A stretch of DNA of 38,280 nucleotides from Thermoguttaceae bacterium (GTDB lineage: Bacteria > Planctomycetota > Planctomycetia > Pirellulales > Thermoguttaceae): positions 1-38,280 of the forward strand of contig JAGBDN010000022.1 in assembly GCA_017937485.1 (NCBI GenBank), given 5' to 3'. The position numbers and the translations under genes are program-made. Under the pieces are notes generated by a model. It was given only the letters and a program-made list of their open reading frames with translations. It did no database searches and was not told where the DNA came from. Below are positions 31,784-38,280 of this stretch, in pieces (the stretch's first letter is position 1; every line of letters starts with the position of its first letter).

Positions 31784-33598
31784 ATGAAACGTTCCCGAAT
31801 TTTGCGACGCCTTGCCGCGATTCTTATCGCGTCGAGCGCTTGCGTTCCGTCCGTTTTCGCGCAGTCGGTCGACCCGGCTAAAGCGGTTCCGCTCCCGGAA
31901 GGCTTCGCCGCCGACTTGGCGCCCGGCGCCGTTCACGACCAGCGCGTCCGTCAGTATCTCCTCCCGAAGCGCGTCGTTTGGACGTCCGAAACCGGCGTTA
32001 AAAACGCGGAACTCCTTTTGAAGCCGGTACTTGGGCAAACGTCGACCTCGATTATGGGCGACGAAACGCAAGGCTGCGTTCTCTCGAAGGGCGGCTCGAT
32101 TCTCCTCGACTTCGGCGCCGAAATCCACGGTTCGTTCCGCATCGAGGCGCGCGACCTGACGCCGAGCGAAAACAGCGTCGGCAAAACCGTCCGCGTTCGC
32201 GTTCGCTTCGGCGAGTCGGCGGACGAAGCGTCGGCGGAGATGGGCGAAAAAGGCGCCGTCAACGAACACTCGACGCGCGACCAAATCGTTGCCGTTCCTT
32301 GGCTTGGCGCGGTCGAAGTCGGCGAGTCGGCGTTCCGTTTCGTCCGTCTCGATCTCGTCGACGACGACGCGAAGCTGATCTTCGACTCGGCCCGCGCGAT
32401 CTTCATTTATCGCGACCTGCCGCGAATCGGCGCCTTTAAATCCTCCGACGAACGCCTCAACAAAGTTTGGGACGTCGCGGCGCGCACGCAACTCTTGACG
32501 ATGCAACAGTTTGTCTTCGAAGGAGCGAAACGCGACCGCCTCGTTTGGTACGGCGACTTCGCCCCGCAAACGATGACGACGCTCCGCGTTTTCGGCGACT
32601 CTAAAGTCTTGCGCGACACGCTCGGCGTCTACGCTCGCGAAACTTGGCCGCTCCCGAAATGGATGAACGGGATGCCGAACTACTCGCTGTGGTGGATCAT
32701 CACCGTCGGCGACCTCTACCGCCACACCGGCGACCCGGCCCTCGTCGCGGAAAACTGGGATTACGTTAAGGGTCTGATGAAACAACTTACGCCTTGCGTC
32801 GCCGCCAACGGTTTCGCCGGGTTCGAGAATCCGTTCCTCGACTGGCCGACCGCCCGCAACCGCCCCGCGCTCGACGCCGGGACGCACGCCCTTTTCGCGC
32901 TCGGTTTCGACCGCGTCGCCGAGATGGCGCGCATCGTCGACGACAAGGAAACGGAGAAAACCGCGCTCGAGTACGCCGCTAAAGTCCGTTCTTACAAGCC
33001 TTCGAACGTCGGCAACAAGCAGGCGGCGGCGCTTCTTCTCTTGGCGGGCATCGAGCGCGACGGCGAATCGAACGTCGCGACGGTCGCGAAAAACGGCGGC
33101 GAAAACTTCTCGACGTTCTACGGTTACTTTATGCTCGAAGCGCTTTCGGAGGGGGGCGCGGACCAAACGGCGCTCGACGTCGTTCGCGAGTATTGGGGCG
33201 CGATGATCGACGTCGGCGCGACGACGTTCTGGGAAGATTTCAACCTCGAATGGCTGAAAGACTCGGGCCGAATCGACGAACCGACGCCGGAAGGGCTCAA
33301 AAGTCTGCACGGCGACTATGGCGACCACTGCTACATCGGGTACCGTCATTCGCTCTGCCACGGTTGGGCGTCGGGCCCGGCGGCTTGGTTGAGCGCGCAC
33401 GTTTTGGGCGTAACTCCTATCGAACCTGGATTTAAGAAAGCTCGCGTCGAACCGTTCTTGGGCGACCTCGATTGGGTCGAAGGCGCGGTTCCGACGCCGT
33501 TCGGCCCGATCAAGGTGCGTTGCGACAAACAAGCGGACGGCTCGCTGAAGACGCAAGTCGAAGCGCCGGAAGGCGTCGAAATCGAACTCGTCGACTGA
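31784..33598 (+). CDS. Secreted GH78-type (alpha-L-rhamnosidase-like) six-hairpin glycosidase
   Basis: Probable exported glycoside hydrolase releasing alpha-L-rhamnose or a similar sugar from polysaccharides or glycosides. The 604-residue protein has a signal peptide ending VPSVFA-QS near residue 27, a beta-sandwich region, then the (alpha/alpha)6 barrel. The key block EGAKRDRLVWYGDF (about 246-259) corresponds to the GH78 D-x-P-x-R-E-R-x-G-W-x-G-D motif. Here the first acid is Glu and the general-acid position is Asp. SLCHGWASGPAAWL near residue 524 is the typical late block, followed by a short beta domain. Substrate specificity may thus differ from true rhamnosidases. The start ATG 31784 has AAAGGA. 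The enzyme fits the exported epimerase and glucan phosphorylase as part of carbohydrate use. Confidence 0.85.
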   Translation: MKRSRILRRLAAILIASSACVPSVFAQSVDPAKAVPLPEGFAADLAPGAVHDQRVRQYLLPKRVVWTSETGVKNAELLLKPVLGQTSTSIMGDETQGCVLSKGGSILLDFGAEIHGSFRIEARDLTPSENSVGKTVRVRVRFGESADEASAEMGEKGAVNEHSTRDQIVAVPWLGAVEVGESAFRFVRLDLVDDDAKLIFDSARAIFIYRDLPRIGAFKSSDERLNKVWDVAARTQLLTMQQFVFEGAKRDRLVWYGDFAPQTMTTLRVFGDSKVLRDTLGVYARETWPLPKWMNGMPNYSLWWIITVGDLYRHTGDPALVAENWDYVKGLMKQLTPCVAANGFAGFENPFLDWPTARNRPALDAGTHALFALGFDRVAEMARIVDDKETEKTALEYAAKVRSYKPSNVGNKQAAALLLLAGIERDGESNVATVAKNGGENFSTFYGYFMLEALSEGGADQTALDVVREYWGAMIDVGATTFWEDFNLEWLKDSGRIDEPTPEGLKSLHGDYGDHCYIGYRHSLCHGWASGPAAWLSAHVLGVTPIEPGFKKARVEPFLGDLDWVEGAVPTPFGPIKVRCDKQADGSLKTQVEAPEGVEIELVD

Positions 33599-33622
33599 CG
33601 CGCTTTAACGCAACCAATCTAA

Positions 33623-33658
33623 CGGCGGCGCTTACGGCGTTCCCAACAAGCGCCGCCG
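33623..33658 (+). terminator. Hairpin after the GH78-like gene (possible terminator)
   Basis: A perfect 11-bp GC-rich stem (33623-33633 with 33648-33658) around a 14-base loop. It is followed by a C/T-rich stretch and no true T-run, so termination is uncertain. Confidence 0.45.
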
Positions 33659-33788
33659 CGTTCCCCTCTTTCCTTTTCCCGTCGTTTTGTCGACGTTTTG
33701 TCGACGTTTCTCGCCGCATCACGTCAAACTGTCGCCGGTTACTCTACGCCGCCGACGCAACCGCTTACCCCGCAAGGAGAAACCAACG

Positions 33789-34493
33789 ATGGCCGAACCA
33801 AAACCGCTCAAAAAAGTAACGCTCGCAACCGCTCAAGAAGCGTTGGGAAAAATCGACAATCTTATCGACCAAGCGCGTAACGACGGCGCGCCCTACTCCG
33901 TCGACGACGCGCTCGACGTGTTGCGAAGTTATCGCATCGGTCCGCATACGCAGTACGCCGGTCGCGGACGAACGATCGTCAAGCTCGTTATCGACTACGG
34001 CCCTTGGGTTTACAGCGAACCGGAAGAACAAGAGCCGTATCTCGCGTTAATTCAAGCGTTAATCGACGCCGGCGCCGACGTCGACGCCCAAGACAAATAC
34101 GGTCTTTCGCTCCTTCACCACGCGGTCGACAGGGAATCCGGGGCGGTTTGCAAGCTTCTTTTGAAGGCGGGCGCGAAGCCGGATCCGGTCGCCGTCGACG
34201 GGCGAACGCCGCTCGACTACGCGATGTACTATCATCGTTGCCGCCTCGCTTACCAAAACCGTCCAATGGAATGTTACGCTCGTTGCGTCGAAGCGTTAAT
34301 CCTTGGCGGCGCCGACGTTTACCGTCGATACGAGGAACCGAAACACCCGACCCTGAAAAACCGAGAGTCGCCGTTCGACTGGATTTCCGCGCTCCCGGAA
34401 GACGCGCCGCAACGCAAAACGTTTTTCGACGCCCTTGCGAAACGCGACGCGCTGAAACAAACGCCGCAAGAGTCCGAAACGCCGAACGCTTAA
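33789..34493 (+). CDS. Ankyrin-repeat protein (array unit 1)
   Basis: A 234-residue cytoplasmic protein; no signal or membrane segment. Ankyrin-type helices are visible at ALIQALIDAGADVDAQDKYG, LSLLHHAV, KLLLKAGAKPDPVAVDGRTPLDYAM and CVEALILGGADVYRRY. The first about 70 residues (LKKVTLATAQEALGKID ... DDALDVLRSYRIGP) form a family-specific helical N-terminal part that recurs in the third unit. The C-terminal tail TFFDALAKRDALKQTPQESETPNA is shared by all three units. The start is ATG 33789 with AAGGAG at 33774-33779; an ATG at 33687 lacks a matching N-terminus in the paralogues. The next unit starts 24 bases after the stop, so the array is probably one operon. Ankyrin repeats mediate protein binding; the partner is unknown. 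Confidence 0.85.
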   Translation: MAEPKPLKKVTLATAQEALGKIDNLIDQARNDGAPYSVDDALDVLRSYRIGPHTQYAGRGRTIVKLVIDYGPWVYSEPEEQEPYLALIQALIDAGADVDAQDKYGLSLLHHAVDRESGAVCKLLLKAGAKPDPVAVDGRTPLDYAMYYHRCRLAYQNRPMECYARCVEALILGGADVYRRYEEPKHPTLKNRESPFDWISALPEDAPQRKTFFDALAKRDALKQTPQESETPNA

Positions 34494-34517
34494 CCGTCTA
34501 TTTGCAAGGAGAAACCA

Positions 34518-35876
34518 ATGAATCCCAAACCGAAAATGCGAACCAAAACCACGCTCAAAACCGCGCTAAAAATTCTTCACGAACGCGTCTATCCGCTGGC
34601 AAGCGAAGATAAGTTCGACGAAGCCGTCGAGGCGTTGATCGCGAGCGGTCTCGAGCCGAACACGGTTTACGCCTCGAAAAATCGACGCCTTTTCAAGCTC
34701 CTAATCGACGGCGAGGACGGGTTTAAGAACAATCGCCAACATCGTCGATTTCTCGAAAAGGCGCTCGATTTCGGTTGCGACGTCGACTGGCAAGACGATT
34801 ACGGCAACACCTACCTTCACTATGCGACGTACCGTTATCGGCCCGATTTGGTTCGGCTCTTGTTGGAACGCGGCGCCAACCCGAATCTTCCCGAGAAACT
34901 TCACGGCGGCGTTCCGCTCTACGAAGCGTTGTCGAGTTTCGCGCTCCACGAAAGAGCCCGAAGCGCGCAATGCGTCGAAGCGTTAATCCTCGGCGGCGCG
35001 GATATTTACTTTTGCCTCCGCGGCAATCTCACGATATTCGATTGGATGAACAACCTTCCCGTCCCCTGCGGTTCCAAGAAATACGACTTGGCGAAAAAAA
35101 CGTTTTTCGACGCGCTAGCAAAACGCGACGCGTTGCGACAAACATCGCAAGAGTCCGAAACGCCGAACGCTCAACCGTCGATTCGCAAGGAGAAAACAAT
35201 GAAGAAACCGCTTAAACCGCTAAGCAAAGTAACGCTTAAAGTCGCGAACGCCGCCTTTCTCGAAATTATGCCGCTCGTCTACGCGCGGCGGTTCGACGAG
35301 GCGCTCGACGTGTTGCGCGAAAACCGAATTGGGCCGACGACGACTTACGACGGAGCGAAACGTCGTTTTTTGGCCTATTTCGCTCAAATTTGCCTTGTCT
35401 TCGATCGTCAAAAAGAAGACGTCCTCGATTTTATGAAGTTGTTAGTCGACGAGGAAGGTTGGGACCCTCGCTATCAAGACCTCGAAGGTATGTCGTATCT
35501 GCATTTAGCCGCGGCAAACCGTTCGCCGGACACGCTTCGTTTCTTTTTGGAACGCGGCGTCGAACCGGACGTCCTTAATCTCAACGACGGGTCGCCGCTT
35601 GATATCGCGATCAGCTACACCTATCACGGCTTCACCGTCGAAGACGCCTCCGCTTGCGTCGAAACGTTAATCCTCGCGGGCGCCGATCCTTATCGCGCTT
35701 ACAGCCCTAACTCGCGACATATTGGCTTGTTGGGTAAAATTTATAACTCGCCGCTCGAACGCGTTCAACAAGACGGCGAAAAATATCCGTCGTGCGCCGA
35801 AGCCCTTTTCAACGCGATAGCAAAACGCGACGCGTTGCGACAAGCGGCGCAAGAGTCCGAAACGCCGAACGCTTAA
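34518..35876 (+). CDS. Fused ankyrin-repeat protein (array units 2 and 3 joined by loss of a stop codon)
   Basis: A 452-residue frame consisting of two complete units. Residues 1-218 form unit 2, ending QESETPNA exactly as units 1 and 3 do. The next codon, 219, is CAA (35172-35174), where units 1 and 3 have TAA in otherwise matching DNA. The following codons run through what was the spacer and ribosome binding site, then reach ATG 35199 (M228), the start of unit 3. Ankyrin-like segments are LDFGCDVDWQDDYGNTYLHYA, LLLERGANPNLPEK and CVEALILGGADIY in unit 2, and MSYLHLAAANRSPDTLRFFLERG and CVETLILAGADPY in unit 3. Translation can therefore give a fusion and, from the kept internal site, unit 3 alone. 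No export signal. A sequencing error at one base is the main alternative. Confidence 0.8.
   Translation: MNPKPKMRTKTTLKTALKILHERVYPLASEDKFDEAVEALIASGLEPNTVYASKNRRLFKLLIDGEDGFKNNRQHRRFLEKALDFGCDVDWQDDYGNTYLHYATYRYRPDLVRLLLERGANPNLPEKLHGGVPLYEALSSFALHERARSAQCVEALILGGADIYFCLRGNLTIFDWMNNLPVPCGSKKYDLAKKTFFDALAKRDALRQTSQESETPNAQPSIRKEKTMKKPLKPLSKVTLKVANAAFLEIMPLVYARRFDEALDVLRENRIGPTTTYDGAKRRFLAYFAQICLVFDRQKEDVLDFMKLLVDEEGWDPRYQDLEGMSYLHLAAANRSPDTLRFFLERGVEPDVLNLNDGSPLDIAISYTYHGFTVEDASACVETLILAGADPYRAYSPNSRHIGLLGKIYNSPLERVQQDGEKYPSCAEALFNAIAKRDALRQAAQESETPNA
35187..35201 (+). promoter_or_regulatory. Internal ribosome binding site and start codon of ankyrin unit 3
   Basis: AAGGAG at 35187-35192 lies 6 bases ahead of ATG 35199-35201, inside the fused frame. 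It matches the sites ahead of units 1 and 2, so a separate unit 3 protein (35199-35876, 225 residues) is probably still made. Confidence 0.65.
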
Positions 35877-35918
35877 CCGCCGCCGTCGCAACGTTTAGCA
35901 GTCAATCCGCTTTCCAAG

Positions 35919-36017
35919 CAAGGAGTCGAAAATGCCCGAAAACACGCCCGAAACGCGCCCCGCCGGAGCGGTCAAAACGCTTGTCGTCGAAGACGTTGCG
36001 TTCTCGTTTCGCTGGGC
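35919..36017 (+). repeat. 99-bp identical repeat, copy 1 (5' end of SUMF1-like unit 1)
   Basis: Bases 35919-36017 and 36799-36897 are identical, covering the ribosome binding site and the first 28 codons. Downstream similarity drops sharply, which points to gene conversion or very recent duplication of the 5' end. Confidence 0.85.
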
Positions 36018-36750
36018 GTCCCCCGGAAAGTTTACGATGGGAAGCCCCGAAACGGAACCGCGTCGCGGGCGCGACGAAGTCCTTCGCGAAGTAACGTTCG
36101 AAAGCGGGTTTTGGATTCTCGCGACGCCGGTTACACAACGTCAATTTATGTTGACAAAAAAGCGCAATCCCGCCGCGTTTTGCTCGACCGGAACCTATCG
36201 TTACCGCGTCGTCGACCTCGATACGAGCGACTTCCCGATCGAAAACGTCTCTTGGTTCGACGCGGAGAAGTTTTGCCTCAAAATGACGCAAAAACTTCGA
36301 AAAGCTAAAGCGCCGTTTTACTTCGACTTACCCAGCGAAGAAGAATGGGAGTACGCCTGCCGCGCCGGGACGTCGACGCCGTTCGCGTTCGGCGAAAGTC
36401 TCGGAAATAACGCGAATTACTGCGATTCGGACGAGCGCTGGGACGCTTGGAATTACGGGCGTCCGCACCCGAAAAGCCCGCCGCGCCCGACGCCGGTCGG
36501 AAGCTATCCGCCGAACGCTTGGGGAATTTACGATATGCACGGCAACGTCGACGAATGGGTCGGCGCCGAACGCGACGACGAAACGCTTTCCGAATACGAC
36601 CGCGAAGAATATCGCGTCTTTCGCGGCGGAAGTTGGCGTTATCCGGCTTCGTTCGCAAGGTCGGCGCACCGCGTCTTAACGTATCCCGATATTAAGTCCG
36701 AAAAGCTCGGTTTTCGCGTCGTCTTGCGCGACGCAACCCCTTCCAAATAA
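35932..36750 (+). CDS. SUMF1/FGE-like domain protein (tandem unit 1)
   Basis: A 272-residue cytoplasmic protein of the formylglycine-generating-enzyme/SUMF1 superfamily (C-type-lectin-like fold). Family blocks in order: FTMGSPETEP (about 35), PVTQRQFML, FPIENVSWFDAEKFC, LPSEEEWEYACRAGT, PPNAWGIYDMHGNVDEW, FRGGSW, ARSAHR and GFRVVL near the end. True FGEs use a cysteine pair near the GGS block to oxidise sulfatase Cys; here no Cys occurs in that region, so sulfatase activation is unlikely. SUMF1-like proteins also act as binding or redox modules in other systems. The start ATG 35932 has AAGGAG. It follows the ankyrin array by 55 bases and its 5' end is identical to the next unit over 99 bases. 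Confidence 0.88.
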   Translation: MPENTPETRPAGAVKTLVVEDVAFSFRWASPGKFTMGSPETEPRRGRDEVLREVTFESGFWILATPVTQRQFMLTKKRNPAAFCSTGTYRYRVVDLDTSDFPIENVSWFDAEKFCLKMTQKLRKAKAPFYFDLPSEEEWEYACRAGTSTPFAFGESLGNNANYCDSDERWDAWNYGRPHPKSPPRPTPVGSYPPNAWGIYDMHGNVDEWVGAERDDETLSEYDREEYRVFRGGSWRYPASFARSAHRVLTYPDIKSEKLGFRVVLRDATPSK

Positions 36751-36798
36751 ATCGTTTTCGAACTCAAACGTTTTAGCGTTTGGGTTTCCCGCTTTCTC

Positions 36799-36897
36799 CA
36801 AGGAGTCGAAAATGCCCGAAAACACGCCCGAAACGCGCCCCGCCGGAGCGGTCAAAACGCTTGTCGTCGAAGACGTTGCGTTCTCGTTTCGCTGGGC
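36799..36897 (+). repeat. 99-bp identical repeat, copy 2 (5' end of SUMF1-like unit 2)
   Basis: Exact copy of 35919-36017, spanning the ribosome binding site and first 28 codons of unit 2. The corresponding part of unit 3 (from 37820) is similar but has several differences. Confidence 0.85.
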
Positions 36898-37765
36898 CCC
36901 GCCCGGAAAGTTTACGATGGGAAGCCCCGATACGGAACTCGAACGCAACCTTAACGAAATCCTTCGCGAAGTAACAATCAAAAGCGGGTTTTGGATTCTT
37001 GCGACGCCGGTTACACAGCGTCAATTTATGTTGACAAAAAAGCGCAACCCCGCCGCGTTTTGCTCGACCGGAAGTTTTCGCCGCCGCGTCGTCGGTCTCG
37101 ATACGAGCGACTTTCCTATCGAAAACGTCTCCTGGAACGCCGCAAAGACTTACTGTCGCAAGACGTCGCAGAAACTCCGAAAAGCTAAAGAGCCGTTTTA
37201 CTTCGACTTACCGACTGAAGAAGAATGGGAGTACGCCTGCCGCGCCGGAACGTCGACGCCCTTCTTTTGGGGCGATACTTGGAGCCCCGACAAGGCGAAT
37301 TGTTGCGGCTTCAAGCTTGATACGTCGCGGTTGAAGGACGCGCTCGACGGCGTAACCGACCTAAACGACGCAATGTCGCGTCTGTTCAAAACTTTCGGAG
37401 CGTCCGTTTTGGACGACGCGCCCCGCCCCTACGACCTGAAACGCCCGACGCCGGTCGGAAGTTACCCGCCGAACGCTTGGGGAATTTACGATATGCACGG
37501 CAATATTTCGGAATGGTGCGCCGATTGGTATCCCGGCTACGAAGATTGTCCGGAGTTGTTCGCCGAGTATCGTTTCTCCGATTCCACCGAGGAAAGCCTC
37601 GCCCGAAAATTCCCGCGCGAAAGATTCAAAATCTACCGCGGCGGGAGTTGGCGCGAAGGGGCTTGGGCGGCAAGATCGGCGCGGCGAGATTATACGTATC
37701 CCGACTTGAAAGGCTGGGACTTTGGTTTTCGCGTCGTTTTGCGCGACGCTCCCCCTTCGAAATAA
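36812..37765 (+). CDS. SUMF1/FGE-like domain protein (tandem unit 2)
   Basis: Paralogue of unit 1, 317 residues. It keeps the blocks FTMGSPDTELE, PVTQRQFML, FPIENVSWNAAKTYC, LPTEEEWEYACRAGT, PPNAWGIYDMHGNISEWC, YRGGSWREG, ARSARRDY and GFRVVL. It differs by an insert of about 40 residues between the EEWEYACRAGT block and the PNAWGIYDM block (SRLKDALDGVTDLNDAMSRL). No cysteine lies in the GGSW region, so FGE activity is not expected. The start ATG 36812 has AAGGAG and lies 61 bases after unit 1. No signal peptide. The surface regions between conserved blocks vary most between units, as in C-type-lectin-fold binding proteins. Confidence 0.88.
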   Translation: MPENTPETRPAGAVKTLVVEDVAFSFRWAPPGKFTMGSPDTELERNLNEILREVTIKSGFWILATPVTQRQFMLTKKRNPAAFCSTGSFRRRVVGLDTSDFPIENVSWNAAKTYCRKTSQKLRKAKEPFYFDLPTEEEWEYACRAGTSTPFFWGDTWSPDKANCCGFKLDTSRLKDALDGVTDLNDAMSRLFKTFGASVLDDAPRPYDLKRPTPVGSYPPNAWGIYDMHGNISEWCADWYPGYEDCPELFAEYRFSDSTEESLARKFPRERFKIYRGGSWREGAWAARSARRDYTYPDLKGWDFGFRVVLRDAPPSK

Positions 37766-37834
37766 ACCGTTTCCCTCCTCTCCGACGTTTCCCGTTATTT
37801 TCTTTTCACGCTTTATTACAAGGAGTCGCCGACA

Positions 37835-38280
37835 ATGAACCATTCCGCCGAAACGCGCCCCGCCGGAGCGGTCAAAACGCTTGTTATCGAAGACGTTCCG
37901 TTCTCGTTTCGCTGGTGTCCGCCCGGAAAGTTTACGATGGGAAGCCCCGAAACGGAACCGGATCGCCAATGCAACGAAATCCTTCGCGACGTAACGTTCG
38001 AAAGCGGGTTTTGGATTCTCGCGACGCCGGTTACACAACGTCAATTTATGTTGACCAAAAAGCGCAACCCCGCCGCGTTTTGCTCGACCGGAAGTTTTCG
38101 CCGCCGCGTCGTCGACCTCGACACGAGCGAGTTTCCCATCGACAACGTCTCGTGGAACGCCGCCGCGATTTATTGTCGCAAGTTATCGCAGAAACTTCGC
38201 AAAGCTAAAGAACCGTTTTACTTCGACTTACCCACGGAACAGGAATGGGAGTACGCCTGCCGCGCCGGAACGTCGACGCC
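37835..38280 (+). CDS. SUMF1/FGE-like domain protein (tandem unit 3, 3' end outside window)
   Basis: Third paralogue, cut by the window edge after about 148 codons. It starts at ATG 37835 with AAGGAG at 37820-37825 and reads MNHSAETRPAGAVKTLVIED, then FTMGSPETEP, PVTQRQFML, FPIDNVSWNAAAIYC, LPTEQEWEYACRAGT. The first residues differ from units 1 and 2 (MNHSAE instead of MPENTPE), while the rest of the visible part is close to unit 2. The array therefore continues beyond the window. The gap of 69 bases from unit 2 suggests one operon. No function beyond the family can be stated. Confidence 0.88.
   Translation, partial: MNHSAETRPAGAVKTLVIEDVPFSFRWCPPGKFTMGSPETEPDRQCNEILRDVTFESGFWILATPVTQRQFMLTKKRNPAAFCSTGSFRRRVVDLDTSEFPIDNVSWNAAAIYCRKLSQKLRKAKEPFYFDLPTEQEWEYACRAGTST

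Noticed and set aside
35932..38280. Diversity-generating retroelement with SUMF1-like targets
   Set aside because: C-type-lectin-fold SUMF1-like proteins are common retroelement targets, but the window holds no reverse transcriptase, no template repeat and no adenine-biased variation between the units' 3' ends. It could still exist beyond 38280.

Overview
The window is GC-rich and gene-dense, with a strong bias for CG-ending codons, so antisense frames stay open for long stretches. Gene content points to a member of the Planctomycetota, possibly a host-associated relative of the Pirellulales. Pointers are an excisionase-type HTH protein with a long acidic tail and a C-terminal membrane helix, a small secreted protein of a type I associate with planctomycetes, Tat-exported and multi-haem periplasmic redox proteins, BspA-type leucine-rich repeats and expanded sulfatase-modifying-factor-like proteins. 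This placement is inferred from gene families only; no rRNA or tRNA gene was recognised.

Layout. (1) 1-4660, plus strand: the tail of an unknown gene, etfB and etfA, then a membrane-anchored coiled-coil protein ending in a T5orf172 (GIY-YIG-like) domain. That last gene lies between two 58-bp direct repeats that each contain a terminator. (2) 4853-8938, plus strand: two tandem BspA-type LRR proteins without signal peptides. (3) 9157-22788, minus strand: nagB and purF, then a duplicated three-gene module (di-haem cytochrome c peroxidase, Tat-exported metallophosphoesterase, mono-haem cytochrome c), a small protein with a bL12-like tail, and a secreted aldose 1-epimerase. A degenerate copy of one cytochrome's 3' end lies just downstream of that gene. 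(4) 23536-33598, plus strand: alpha-glucan phosphorylase, a small secreted protein, the HTH/acidic/TM protein, a CrtI-like FAD oxidoreductase, a secreted pentapeptide-repeat protein and a secreted GH78-type glycosidase. (5) 33789-38280, plus strand: an array of tandem paralogues, with three ankyrin units (two fused by loss of a stop codon) followed by three SUMF1/FGE-like genes, the last cut by the window edge.

How the genes fit together. Electron transfer flavoprotein, PurF and NagB are core metabolism. GalM, glucan phosphorylase and the GH78-like enzyme suggest growth on plant or microbial polysaccharides. The duplicated peroxidase-phosphoesterase-cytochrome module looks like a periplasmic redox system in which a phosphoesterase is genetically tied to c-type cytochromes; I do not recognise it as a named pathway, and it is the best candidate here for an undescribed system. 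The LRR, ankyrin and FGE-like arrays look like fast-evolving families that grow by tandem duplication.
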